Part shown: piece after piece, positions 1 to 10,216 of the stretch
Numbering within the stretch: position 1 is the first letter of the stretch
Layout of the letters: each line of letters starts with the position of its first letter
Source of the DNA: Shinisaurus crocodilurus
Taxonomy: Eukaryota; Chordata; Lepidosauria; Squamata; Shinisauridae
Direction of reading: 5' to 3'
NCBI GenBank assembly: GCA_021292165.1
Contig: CM037876.1
Location: 104,742,324 to 104,806,323, forward strand
Length of the DNA: 64,000 bases
Notes under the pieces: generated by a model
Database searches by the model: none
What the model was told of the DNA's origin: nothing
What the model saw: only the letters and a program-made list of their open reading frames with translations
Translations under genes and position numbers: made by a program

Positions 1-939
1 CTATGTACTCAAGGGACTCCCTAAGTGTATAGAACTATAAAGATTTGTAAATTAACATAAATATAATTTTAACCACTCTCTCCACCAATGCCTTGGCCCT
101 GTGACATTCCAAGACCTTTGGAACATTGAGGGCACAGAGACAAGAAAAAATCTAGAGTAACACATCTAATTGTTTGGTGGAGAGGGAACATCCAGGTTTT
201 CATCCAACACCAAAGAGGAATGCCTGTCTTTTACTGCTACCTTTTTTCTGTTGGAGCCGGGCAGGCATAATGGTAAAATCGCCACTGCAGTAAAATCCTG
301 GATTTCTCTTTTGCTTTCTATGGACAGCAATCATTTCTGCCTTGGGGGAGGGAGTGACAGGATCTCAAGTAACAAGACTGGTAGCCAGCCCCATTAGTGC
401 TATACAGCACAGCAGGGGAATTTTTCAGAAGAATAAAAAAAGAAAGTGCCCTTTTTCTTTTCTTACTTTCTTTCTCTCCCTCGTGTCTATGAGTCACAAA
501 GAGCATTACAAGAATCCTTCTGGTTCCGAGCTGGCTGGAGGCTGGAGCCCTGAACACGAGCACCACCATTAGAGGATGGAGAACACTGCAATGGGTCCCC
601 AGTTGTAGTAGTAGTAGTAATTATTATTAAGTGTTTCATAAACGTTATTATTATATTCTTTACTACAAGATAGGTCAATATATTATCCCCATATTGCAAA
701 CGGGGTGGGGGGCTGGAAGTGGCTTACCTAAGGCCAATTAGTAAGTCTCCAGAAAATGTGAAATTCAAAGTGAGGACTTCCTCATTCATAGCTCTGTTTT
801 GTAGCCACTGTGCTATATCAACTTTAGAATTATACCTGGAACTCTAGAGACTAAGGATTAGAGCAGTGAAGGCGTGTGACTATGACCAAAAATTATTTTC
901 AGCAGAGAGGTTTTAAAAAAATAAAATAACATTCAGTAC
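1..939. other. C1QTNF7 intron, no further gene seen
   Basis: On the minus strand this is the intron that follows the C1QTNF7 exon at 940-1185. It holds short A/T-rich and trinucleotide tracts, for example a GTA-rich stretch near 605-625. I see no open frame with coding character and no clear transposon. The open frames here are short and look random. Confidence 0.5.
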
Positions 940-1185
940 CTGTATTTCCTTTCTCACCCTTTTCTCCCTTCCTGCCATCTCGACCATCTCGTCCTGGGAT
1001 ACCAATGCGCCCATGAGGTCCAGGTGATCCATGATCTCCAGGAAGACCTGCAGGACCTGGCAAACCAGGTATGCTACAAACATACCGTGTGGAATAATTT
1101 TCTCCTTTAAACTGGCTGTGAAGTGGTTGCCCGCTTGTACAGATGGCAAAGCTTGTGACATAGAGTAACACAAACATCCTTGGTG
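940..1185 (-). CDS. C1QTNF7: C1QTNF7 (CTRP7) first coding exon: signal peptide and start of collagen domain
   Basis: This exon encodes the N-terminus of complement C1q/TNF-related protein 7, a secreted collagen-stalk protein of the adiponectin/C1q family. ATG is at 1177-1175 and is preceded by 8 bases of 5' UTR and a good acceptor, a T-rich tract ending in CAG at 1188-1186. The frame gives a hydrophobic signal peptide (residues 1 to about 16, starting [13 protein letters not shown]), a short linker with one Cys (CSIPG), and then uninterrupted Gly-X-Y triplets ([26 protein letters not shown]). The exon ends inside the collagen repeat at a CAG|GTACTG donor (940/939), leaving 79 codons plus one base. 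I recognise the sequence as CTRP7 rather than CTRP2 from the start [13 protein letters not shown] and the KGENYS motif. The remaining collagen and the C1q head domain should lie left of position 1. The frame is intact, so the gene is probably functional. Non-coding first exons, if any, lie to the right and were not found. Confidence 0.9.
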
Positions 1186-1265
1186 CTGAAAAAAAGAATA
1201 CAGATGTGCAGACAATACATTCATCTCATTTATTTAAAGCTTTAACGTTTGTTGATAGACACATG

Positions 1266-1531
1266 TACAGTAATACCTTGGATTGCAAGTAACTTGGTCT
1301 GAGAGCGTTTTGCAAGACAAGCAAAAATTTAAAAAATTTTTTGACTTGATAAACGAGCAACGTCTTGCAAGATAAGTACGTAGGGATGTAACCGCTCGCC
1401 TCGAGCGGGCGTAGCAGGCCGAAATCAGCCCCGCTCACGCCCGCTAGAGACTCGGTTTGATATAAGAGTGTTTTGGATTACAAGCACAGTTCCGGAATAA
1501 ATTATGCTTGCAATCCAAGGTATTACTGTAT
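1266..1531 (+). mobile_element. mariner-like miniature inverted-repeat element, copy 1 with odd GC-rich core
   Basis: The ends are inverted repeats: the left starts ACAGTAATACCTTGGATTG and the right ends CCAAGGTATTACTGTA, with TA at both borders. The outer parts match the copies at 47729-47973 and 60577-60829. There is no transposase, so it is non-autonomous. TIR and TA target suggest the Tc1/mariner (possibly Tigger/pogo) superfamily; this is inferred. The centre (about 1378-1455) is GC-rich, contains a CCGCTCG/CGAGCGG hairpin, and differs from the other two copies. Confidence 0.75.
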
Positions 1532-1534
1532 AAA

Positions 1535-2130
1535 ATATTGCATTTGCATATATATGTATGCAAAGGCACATTTTAGCTGTACACATGTAAATATATGCGA
1601 ATATGTACATTTTGTTTTAGTTTCTGTTTATAAATTAGTTTTATGCTCTATGGTTTTATGAAGATAAGTAATTACTTACTTCTAAGTAAAAATGTTAAGA
1701 TTGGGCTATAAACTTCTTTCCAATAACCTATATTTTGGGCAGAAATACTAATCTCGATAGCATATGTTAAAGACAAAATTATGCACAGTTGTTGGAGATC
1801 CACCTAATGCATTTACTTGGCAGGCAATTTGAGCTTCATTCTTAGCCTAATAGTCTAAAATCAAATGCTGCAAGACGGTATTTTCCACAGGCAATGTTCC
1901 CTGGTGGTCATGAAATATATATAGTATTAAGGCGGGGGGGAGATATTTCCACTCCTGAAAATATAACACATGCATGGGCCCCTCTAGAATGAATGTGGTT
2001 TATGCCAGCCATTACTTTCAGAAGAGATTAATCTGCACATGTATGTTTGAAAACATCATATATAGAAAGGATGGCATTAGCATCTCAGCAAAGAAGCATG
2101 CAGAACAAAGTGCTGTAAGAAGGAATTGGA
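1535..2130. other. AT-rich intergenic/intronic DNA
   Basis: This is unassigned AT-rich sequence with short alternating purine-pyrimidine runs near 1540-1600. No gene, RNA gene or clear transposon was seen. Confidence 0.4.
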
Positions 2131-2134
2131 TGGA

Positions 2135-3003
2135 TACAGAATCCTAGAGAGAGAAGTGGCCATTTAGGTCATCAAGTCCAACCCCTGTTCAGTGCAAGAA
2201 TCCACTGACAGATAACTGTCTCTGCTTGAGTATACCTCCAGTGACAAGGGAGTCCATCACCTCCTTAAGCTGTTGGTTCCATCGTCTGACTGCTTTGGCC
2301 ACTACGAAATTTTTCCTGATGATCAACCGAAAACTGCTTTCCTTTCCTGTAACTTAAGCCCATTATTTAATGTCCTACAGTCTTGGATGATAAGGAACAG
2401 GCTGCAGCCTTCTTCTTCAGTTACAACCCAGGTAACTGAAAAGTGCTATCATATCCCCCTCAGTCTTCTCTAATCTCAAGACTAAACATACCCAGTTCCT
2501 TCCATCTTTCCTCGCAGGACTTAGTTTCTAGTCCCCTGATCATCTTTATTTTCCTTCTCTGAACTAATTGCAATTTATCTGAATTCTTCATTAATTGTGG
2601 TGTCCAGAATTGGACACAGTATTCATGGTGAGGTATGTCCAGCGCAGAGTAGAGTGGAAACTATACTTCTACCGATGCAACCTAAAATTTCATTTGCCTT
2701 ATTTGAAGCTACACCATGCTGCTGACTCATATTCAGCATGTGATCAACTCTAACTCCAACATCCTTTTCACATGTACTACTGTCAGTCCAGGTACCCCCC
2801 ATCTTACACCTGTGCATCTGATTTCTTTTTCCTAAATGAAGAACTTAGCACTTGTCTCTGTTGAATTTAATTTTTCTATGTTATCCAGATCATTTCGAAT
2901 TTTGTTTCTGACTATTAGCTATCCCACCCAATTTTGTGTCATCTGCAAATTTGATAAGCATTCCACCCACCTCTTCCTCCAAGTCATTAATAAAAATATA
3001 CTC
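2135..3003 (-). mobile_element. CR1-superfamily LINE, decayed 3' part
   Basis: Read on the minus strand, this contains diverged versions of the C-terminal reverse-transcriptase and 3' UTR segments seen better preserved at 26541-27470, such as phrases matching KFADDTK and NMSQQ. The plus strand shows the same word order (a TCATCTGCAAATTTGATAAG block near 2939, CAGTATTC near 2617). Many stops and indels break the frame, so this is an old 5'-truncated fossil. It is not a host gene. Confidence 0.8.
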
Positions 3004-3667
3004 AGGGCTCTGTATATTCAGCACTTCATCAAATATTTGATTACATAGGTCGAAGTTCAAGATGATGGCAAACGTTTTGTAATTTATTGTCCATTAGGTA
3101 GTTTTATAATTTTGTAACGTATTCTCCATTAGATAGTTGTCCCTTGGTTAGTTTTAGAATGTTGGGCCATATCTATTTTACATCCTAAACACAAGTTTGT
3201 CACAAAATGTATTATGTGCAATATACAGAGACTACTAAAATCCAGCATTTGCAGATGCCTGTTAAGAAACAGTCCAGAAATGAGGCTAGCAGTAACAGCA
3301 GTACTGTTCTGGGCGGAGTCTCTCGTGTGTTGTGGAAAGATGTGGCGCCATTTACCTGGTGCTTATCCATTATCTGTCAATATGTACATCCTAAGGAAGG
3401 CCTAAGCTCAGTTATAACTACAAACATGAGTGATCAGATACTGCAGGATAACATCCTGATTACAAAGTTGGTGTTTGTTCAGCTGGACTGATTCTTAATA
3501 GCAGATGAAGCTAAATAACACGTAATTTGTCTAAAAAGGTTGGCCAGATCTACCTCCAAGGCAAAATGGGGCTTAGAATACATCGATCTTCCTATTGTGT
3601 GGATTCATAATGAAAAAAATCAAGCATTCCAGTTGAATTATGTTTCGGAGCACTATGTAATGCTGGC
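3004..3667. other. unassigned intergenic DNA
   Basis: There is a short open frame at 3207-3491 without homology I recognise and without codon character. I find no splice-supported exon. It is probably decayed repeat or intron. Confidence 0.35.
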
Positions 3668-3852
3668 TAAGGAAGTTTCATAGATTTCATAGATCATAGA
3701 GTTGGAAGGAGCCTACAGGCCATCAAGTCCAACCCCCTGCTCAATGCAGGAAACTAGAGGAGGGGTCTCCCATCCAAGTAATAACCAGGCTTGACCCTGC
3801 TTAGCTTTCCACGCTCAGACAAGCTGAGCCAGCGTAAGTCACAGGCCTGTCT
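3668..3852 (-). mobile_element. 5S rRNA-headed SINE with CR1 tail, copy 1
   Basis: On the minus strand the head resembles the 3' two thirds of 5S rRNA, including the internal promoter words AAGCTAAGCAGGGTC and TTGGATGGGAGACC. The tail matches the 3' end of the CR1 LINE at 26541-26640, with GCAGGGGGTTGGACT, CCTTCCAACTCTATGAT and terminal CTATGAAA repeats. The length of about 180 bp and the tail point to a SINE mobilised by CR1. Copies are at 24853-25030, 25385-25560 and 58083-58217, with a broken head at 43288-43728. Confidence 0.85.
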
Positions 3853-4632
3853 ACCACTGTTATTCCAAAGTCCTATTTCAGTAAACATGCAACATTCAAA
3901 GAAGTTTGAATTATAGTTTAGCAACGTATTCCATTTCTTTCAGCCTCTTGCTCCTTAAAGAGATGAACGCTACAGATTCCAGCAAAGTGTGAGCATATGG
4001 CAGTGGGGTATAGCACTTGAAAGCCAGGCTGATGGAACTGTAACTATGGCTCAAAATGCACCAGAACAGGAAAACAAATGTTTGTCTCTAATTTATGTAG
4101 CTCTACATAAATTCTGTAGTGATATAATGGCAACACATTATAACAGCAGAGATGGGCAAGACACGGTCCCATGTGGCCCCCATGACCATACTGACAAACA
4201 TTTGGAACATAGTGCTAAGGGCTGCACAGGATCTTGTCTATGAACCAGCAACAGAAGAAAAATGACACCAAATAACATTTATGTAGGCCATTGGACTGAA
4301 TTAGACTGGACTGTATTCTACACCAGGTTACACGAACAAAAGACTGGTGTGCTTATTCCACAAGGCAGGCCATTTTCTTAACTACAAGTAGTAGGTACTG
4401 CAAGTGGCCTCATTTTATAGCTTTGAATGATAATAAGGCTGAACTTGCCAGGCTTTTGTCAGGTAAACTACTTTACAATAGATCAAGCCATAAGGAAATG
4501 GTTGTTGCCAGCAGATTTTCAGATTTTTAGTCATCAAATGGGACAACTGATGTAAGTTCTCTCTAGTCAATGAAGAGGGAGACACAGGAGCCCTACACAG
4601 GAATATGACTGCTGACATGTAGGGCTAAAGTG
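3853..4632. other. unassigned intergenic DNA
   Basis: No gene or confident repeat was seen. The open frames at 3989-4243 and 4415-4618 are short and carry no recognisable motif. Confidence 0.35.
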
Positions 4633-4676
4633 TGCGTGTGTGGGGGGATATGGGCATGCACGTAAGCCCCGCCCTC

Positions 4677-4883
4677 AGCACCCCGCACACTCGGTAACCA
4701 GTTAGGGCTTTGTAAGCATGTTTAGCTGGACACATTTACAGAGTTCCTGTGGTCGGAAACCCTGATAAGTCAGGGCTCGTGATTGCAGGAACTCTGTGTT
4801 CAGCTTAATGCACTTACAAAGCCCTCTTCAGACCTTCACACTCAATGTGCAAAGGTCTAATGGGGAACCGAGTGTGCAGGGAC
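4677..4883. mobile_element. fold-back (palindromic) miniature element
   Basis: Two nested pairs of inverted arms are visible. The outer pair is CCGCACACTCGGTAACC (near 4682) against GGGGAACCGAGTGTGCAGGG (4862-4881). The inner pair is GGGCTTTGTAAGCATG (near 4706) against a matching CTTACAAAGCCC (near 4812), and the centre closes with ACAGAGTTCCTG/CAGGAACTCTGT. The structure suggests a non-autonomous DNA element. A related arrangement lies at 31426-31674. Confidence 0.6.
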
Positions 4884-5308
4884 GGCATTGTTTGGGCTGT
4901 GCTTGTTGCTGGTTCTGGTGTTATAATCTTGTTATTCTATTTTTAAATTTGCTGACACAGGTTTTGTTTGGGTTATTTTTTTCTTAACCCTTTCGCATAG
5001 CCTTGCAGCTCCTATTTTTGTTTTAATTCTTACTCGAGTTATTCTCTTTCGTAATAAGAGACCAGCTGGGAGTTGGCTGGCGGCCGACAAGGAAGCCAAC
5101 AAGATACTCCACCTCAATTTTGATATGGCACAGCGGCCTGAGTTTTCTAGAGTTAAATATTTGATTGCAGGAAGCTACTTTTCTCCACAACAAGGCAAAC
5201 ATTTCACCAGAACCCTGGCTGTGGGGAGGGTGTTGGATGGGGAAAGTGGGAGGCTGGGGATGGGTTAAGCACCTCTGCCCCACTCACTCAGTATTGGCCC
5301 AAGCCATT
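4884..5308. other. unassigned DNA
   Basis: Mixed T-rich and G-rich sequence without a recognised gene. The open frames on both strands overlap and look random. Confidence 0.35.
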
Positions 5309-5565
5309 TTATTTGTTGTATTTATTTGTTGTATTTCTGAATCGCCCATCTGGCTGGCAAACCGGCCACTCTGGGCGATGTACAACATGATAAAATACAT
5401 TTAAAATACATGATAAAATACATTTAAAATACATGATATAAAATACATTTAAAACAGTATAAAACAGTATAACTTTTAAAATCTTAACCCACCCCATATT
5501 CCCGCCTGAATAAAAATGTTTTTAGTGAGTGGCGGAAGCTCAACAGAGAGGGGGCATTTTGCTGC
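5309..5565 (-). mobile_element. L2-like LINE 3' end
   Basis: This is the reverse complement of the 3' end at 8890-9045. Shared words are CGGGAATATGGGGTG, ACATCGCCCAGAGTGGCC and the A/T-rich TTTTAAATGTATTTTA block. That block is repeated several times here (5390-5460), a small internal tandem expansion of about 26 bp. It carries no coding capacity beyond a few C-terminal residues. Confidence 0.7.
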
Positions 5566-7670
5566 CTAAAGGAGAAACAAATTGTTCCCACCCCCAAATT
5601 TGGACACCAATTCCTGCCGTCATCTACCCCCCTATCCCCGCTCTATGCTGCCTGAAACAGCACAGCTATCCCTGCAGCAATTGCCCCTCCGTTACAAACT
5701 ACACTGTGCCCCACTGCTTTGCAGCTGTTCAGAGGCAAGCAGGGTTCCCAGATCAGCATCTGCCGGCAAACACCTAGTTCAGCCCTGAGACACAGAACAA
5801 TCCGTTGCCTTGCAAAGTTTGCCAAAGCAGAATTGGCAATTTGCCTGGGTTTTGTACATGATGCCAAGATGAAATACTAAAATGTGAATGCAGTTGGACA
5901 GTATTCTCATTGTTTTTCTTTTCTTTCTATAAAATTGACACTAAAATCATTATCCATGTATGTGCCAGCACAAACATTACAAATACACACTGGTTACTAG
6001 AGCCAACACAATCTGCCAAGGACCCACTTATAGAAATACTGAACAGCTTGTAGAGCAGCGTTCAGCATAATAACGTCTATATAATCCACTGAGGATAGAA
6101 ACCTAGATTAGGAAATAAAATAAACCTAACCATGCACCAGTATAAACCAGTTAGCTCTGACTGGACAACATATTTCCCATAGCTATGAATTAAGTCACAG
6201 AGTCTGCCATTATAGTTATAGAATGTGACTGCATTAATGTGCACCTATGGGCTTTACTATATGAGGCATTTATTGTGCGCTCATCATTTCCTACTCATGG
6301 ATGTTTACGGGTTCTTTAGATGATGTCATGACCCTACAGTTTCACTTCTGTGTTCAACCAGTACTTTTGGCAATTAAAAAATAATGATAATTAGGGCAGG
6401 GGAAATGTGGCATTTAATTGTGCAAGCGAGAGAAAACATGATTTCTTCTTGTGTATTTATGCTATTCCACTATACCACAGTACCACCTAGAGGTCATGTA
6501 CTGGAAAAACAGGAAAGGAAATGCTCTTCATGTAGTGCATGGATCTCAATTCTGCGACGAAACAAAGTAGATACAGCTGATTAACAGCCAGTTAACAGCC
6601 TCATGTAGAAAAGCTGATTAAAGTAGAAAAACGGAGAATAACTATTGTAATGTGGACATTTCAGATTTCTCTAGGCAGAGGTTAGTAGACAAAACCAGTT
6701 GGCATTCTTATTATAGCCCCTTGTTATGGGCTGGGAGGGGGAATAACTTTTCCTCCTGGTGGACCTCCTTCTTTACCAAGATCCCCCCAAAAGAATGACT
6801 GCCACCAGTCAGGATGGATCTCCTGACACACCCTAGTCTGTTCAGCTACCTGGGGAGTTTTGGAGCCCTTCTTCCAAGGACTTCTCCCGTCAACCAAACC
6901 CTAGGAAAAAATAACAAGGAAGGCACTTTGGTTTTCCTTGCTCAAAACCCAGAAACAGGATTCAAGAGAAAGCTTGTGTGTGGAGGGAACAGAATGTATG
7001 CGTCCTCTGATTGTAGTTTACTGGCAACAGCTTTGGGTTCAGTGCTTAATTTTTAGAGAAAGGTGCTGGGGTCTAATCTGTGTGGGAGATTGTGAGGAGC
7101 CATTGGGAGTTGCTGTGCAATCCGCTAGGTTTCCCTGGTTGCCCACCGGCAGTAGCCAGTTACAGCTAGGGCTGGTTAAACAGAAGGAAAGGGAATCAGC
7201 ACAAGGGCTCTTTAAATGGTTCAAGGACTCTGAAGGAGGAGTCCTCAGAAGCACAGGATAAAAGCCTGGATTGGGGGGGGGAGAATAGAAGGAAGACAAA
7301 ACAACAGTAGAGAGGTGTGGCTCGAAGGAGCAACAGGAAAGGAACAAAAGGTATAAAGAAGAGGACGTAGGGATGGGGAAAGAGCAGCTGGCTCATTAGA
7401 AGGTGAAAGATTTTTGTAATCTGAAGAGAAAGCACAGTTTTACTGAGTATGAACTGTTAGTGATGTGTTCTTATTGTATTCCTTGTTTATTTTTTTTTTG
7501 TTGTAACAATACATTTTTATTCAATTCATTAGAAGGTTAAGGAGCTGAAACAGAGGAGGAACGACTATTAAGAAAGAGGGGACAGGGAGTGACCTTCCAA
7601 TATAGACCACAGTAGTTAGAAAAATACAGGAAAGGACTTGGTTCCACAGCAAATTCAGGATTGGATCATC
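5566..7670. other. unassigned DNA, no supported gene
   Basis: About 2 kb without a recognised gene or well-preserved transposon. Short open frames around 5529-5788 and 6814-7347 occur on both strands at once and show no domains. A G-rich run lies at 7272-7280 and a T-run at 7490-7499. It is likely old intronic sequence. Confidence 0.35.
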
Positions 7671-7671
7671 T

Positions 7672-7965
7672 TGACTCTGCAACTACTTATCTACAGCTGC
7701 CACCGCTAAGGCTTTTTCTCTGAGCTGGCTGCTACTTAACTTTATTTCTGTATAGGTGTTTACCCTAGTCCTACAACTACTTACCCTGCAAATAGACCTT
7801 CATCCTGACCCTGCAGGTACCTAGCCATATATCACCCTGTAGGCATTCAGCCTGGACCTGCAGCTATTTACAAGTATTGTTCTGCAACCCTTTTGCCTAA
7901 TCCTGTAACTACTTACTACAATCCCTAAGAAGTGAGTCTGATCCTGCAACTAGTGACTTGAATGA
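7672..7965 (+). repeat. degenerate minisatellite-like tandem repeat, unit about 43-47 bp
   Basis: The word CCTGCAACTACTTAC and variants recur at about 7675, 7770, 7813, 7855, 7902 and 7945. The last five are spaced 42-47 bases apart. The units are strongly diverged, so this is an old array. No open frame follows the repeat. Confidence 0.5.
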
Positions 7966-8117
7966 TCCTGTGCAGTAACCAGGGTTTATAAAATCTATAG
8001 TTGTAGCCCTGAGTGGATACATTGTTCATTTTGGGAAGGGAACAGGGGAAAGGGACAAAAACATGTCATTGTTTTGTAAGCTCTGCTTCTGCATTCTAAT
8101 TGTAGAAAAGGGAATGT

Positions 8118-8310
8118 CTGCAATTAGCTCAGTGGTGAGCATAAAGCACTCTGCATATGCTCAAGGGCACTCCTCATTACTTGTTAACTTATTTTGGTTA
8201 AACTGTTAGTTCTCTACCATGGATTCATTGACTGATCTTGGGCTGGTCACTTATTTTTGTACCTTAGTATTCCTCAGCTGTAAATTAGGACCAACGTCTT
8301 CACACACATT
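8118..8310 (+). mobile_element. MIR-like (CORE-SINE) relic
   Basis: A tRNA-like left part (AATTAGCTCAGTGGTGAGC) is followed by a MIR-like segment: GATCTTGGGCTGGTCACTTA, then CCTCAGCTGTAAATTAGG. This order is typical of old tRNA-derived SINEs with a MIR/CORE module. It is heavily diverged. Confidence 0.5.
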
Positions 8311-8409
8311 CCCCAACCTTCTTTCTTGCAGTGTCCTTGTCTCACCTCCCTAGAACTCTTGGCCCCCCAATCAACTCCACCTGATATGGCAGCTGCGCCC
8401 CCTACCTTC

Positions 8410-9045
8410 TTAATCATCTGCTCCCATCAGTGGTTCATGCCTTGGTCTCCTCTAGCCTAGACTACTGTAATGCGCTCTACGTAGGGTTACCCTGGAAGAC
8501 GGTTCGGAAGCTACAGCTGGTACAGAACGTGGCGGCTCGCCTAGTTAAAGGCAGCTGCCGGTGGGATCACATCACTCCAGTGCTCAAAGAGCTGCACTAG
8601 CTACCAGTTGCTTGCCAAGCCGAATTCAAGGTGTTGGTTTTGACCTTTAAAACCCTATACGGCTCAGGTCCAGGTTATCTCAAGGAGCGTCTCCAGCAAC
8701 ACCAAGTAGGCTGCTCAACAAGATCTGCCACAGACAGCCTTCTCCTTGTCCCTTCAGCCAGAGCAGCTAGACTGGTGGGGACTAGGAAGAGGGCCTTTTC
8801 TGTGGCGGCCCCCATACTGTGGAACTCTCTCCCTAGTGACCTCCACCATGCCCCCTCTCTGCTGAGCTTCCGCTGCTCACTAAAAACATGGCTGTTCAGG
8901 CGGGAATATAGGGTGGGCTAAGATTTTAACATTTTATACTGTTTTAAATGTATTTTATTCTGTATTTTATCATGTTGTACATCGCCCAGAGTGGCCAGTT
9001 TGGCGGCCAGATGGGCGATCCATAAATGCAACAAATAAATAAATA
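8410..9045 (+). mobile_element. L2-like LINE, C-terminal ORF2 and 3' end
   Basis: Read in the plus strand with a few frame breaks, the segment encodes the extreme C-terminus of an L2-clade LINE polyprotein: YCNALYVGLPWKTVRKLQ, AARLVK, FKTLYGSGPGYL, RAFSVAAPILWNSLP. It ends in the 3' UTR (TGTACATCGCCCAGAGTGGC) and an AAATAAATAAATAAAT tail. Reverse transcriptase and endonuclease are missing (5' truncation). The open part is 8631-8921. Confidence 0.8.
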
Positions 9046-9107
9046 AATGCAATATGGTACACATACATATTTGATTTGCATTGTTGTATGTGGCTATGTA
9101 TCATGAA

Positions 9108-9350
9108 CCTTTTGGGGGGCTCGGTTCTCCACCGGCTCGGCTCTCTGCAGCGGCAGCCCCCTAGTGCTCGATCTTCTGAGCGGTGCGGAGCATTCTCCGC
9201 GCCGCTTGAGCTGCCGGTGTCAGCCGAGCCAGTTGGTCCCCCATCGCAGGCGGCTTACTGCGGAGAGCCGAGCCGGGGCCCGGCCTCAGCGTAAGCTCGC
9301 GTGGGCCAGGTTCGGTCTCACTCGGCCCGCGCGAGCCAAAAGTAACATCC
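9108..9350. other. GC- and CpG-rich block
   Basis: About 240 bases of strongly GC-rich sequence lie in AT-rich surroundings, with many CpG sites (GGCCCGCGCGAGCC, AGCATTCTCCGCGCCGC). The overlapping open frames on both strands are a composition effect. Its right edge (TAACATCCCTAC) resembles the start of the GC-rich core in the mariner-like copy at 1266-1531 (GTAGGGATGTAAC). It may be a module of a DNA element; I cannot name it. Confidence 0.4.
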
Positions 9351-9645
9351 CTACATTTAATAGGCAAGTAGTAGTCATAACAGGGCCAGTCCAAGGCATT
9401 TTGCTAACTGAGGCAAAGGACAAGATGGTGTTATAAATAAGGTCCTTATCTATCTAAAAGGCTACACCCTGGGCAGAAATCGCAAGATGGCGTCCCAGAG
9501 GAAGTCTCCTGGAAAGTCCCTAGCAGACCAAAATTAGTCAGCTTGCCTCGCAACAGGCAGATAAGCCAATCGAGATAAGTGCACGTACACATTCTATAAG
9601 TATGCGCGCGCAGCATCCTGTATTGAAAACTTGTTTGTATCACAG

Positions 9646-9653
9646 TATAAAAG
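9646..9653 (+). promoter_or_regulatory. LTR TATA box
   Basis: TATAAAAG lies about 65 bases upstream of AATAAA inside the solo LTR. It is the probable U3 core promoter of the former retrovirus. Confidence 0.6.
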
Positions 9654-9714
9654 TGATTGCTCTACTCTTAGGCGGGGCTGTCTCTTCTTGCATGGAGAGG
9701 CAGACCAGCGCTGC

Positions 9715-9720
9715 AATAAA
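9715..9720 (+). terminator. LTR polyadenylation signal
   Basis: AATAAA follows GCGCTGC in the solo LTR. Its position downstream of the TATA box fits the R region of a retroviral LTR. Confidence 0.6.
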
Positions 9721-9982
9721 GTTTTGAAGACCCACCTGGTTGTCTTGCTAATTCTCATTGGGGTCCACGTCCGGTTGGACAAGCCTAGAGCTATAACTAA
9801 ATAGTGCTTACCACAATGGTGCCCCTGCTGTTCCATCTACTGAAGCCAACCAGACTTCTGGTTGAATCTTATATCAACACTGGTGATGAGACACTGTCCT
9901 GTCCTGCACCTGAGGGCAAGCAGTCTAGCTTAGGGGATGAAGGGCAGTTCCCAGTTCCTCACTACCACTTCCTGCCCCTTAG

Positions 9983-10216
9983 CATTTATTTATTTATTAT
10001 ATTTATACCCCGCCTTTTTTCCTGCAAGGAACCCAAGGCGGCTTACTTAATCCTCCTCCTCTCCATTTTACCCTCACAACAACCCTGTGAGGTAGGTTAG
10101 GCTGAGAGTCAGTGACTGGCCCAAAGTCACCCAGTGAGTTTCATGGCCGAGCGGGGATTTGAACCCGGATCTCCCGAGTCCCAGTCCAACACTCTCACCA
10201 CTACACCACACTGGCT
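9983..10216 (-). mobile_element. Sauria-type tRNA-derived SINE, near full length
   Basis: On the minus strand it starts AGCCAGTGTGGTGTAGTGGT, a tRNA-like box A region, then has a box B-like GGTTCAAATCCCCGC. It continues through the conserved body (GACTTTGGGCCAGTCACTGA, AGGGTTGTTGTGAGG) and ends GGGGTATAAATATAATAAATA with an ATAA repeat tail. Sauria SINEs are known squamate SINEs that use a BovB-type LINE. Other copies are at 22733-22943, 54615-54822 and four diverged ones. Confidence 0.9.

Larger units (their letters stand above)
9429..9815 (+). mobile_element. solo LTR of an endogenous retrovirus (ERV1/gammaretrovirus-like)
   Basis: A 387-bp block begins TG and ends CA and is flanked by the 4-base direct repeat ATGG (9425-9428 and 9816-9819). 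A 4-base duplication is typical of gammaretrovirus-like integrases. Inside are a TATA box (TATAAAAG, 9646-9653) and a polyadenylation signal (AATAAA, 9715-9720) at the spacing expected for U3-R-U5. No retroviral coding sequence follows, so it is a solo LTR left by recombination. Regulatory activity is possible but untested. Confidence 0.8.

Noticed and set aside
913..1224. 103-codon minus frame overlapping the C1QTNF7 exon
   Set aside because: It is a shifted-frame shadow of the real exon; only the other frame has the signal peptide and Gly-X-Y repeat.
9816..9840. Retroviral primer-binding site after the LTR (TGGTGCCCC)
   Set aside because: The ATGG there is better explained as the target duplication because it also precedes the LTR; no internal retroviral sequence follows.
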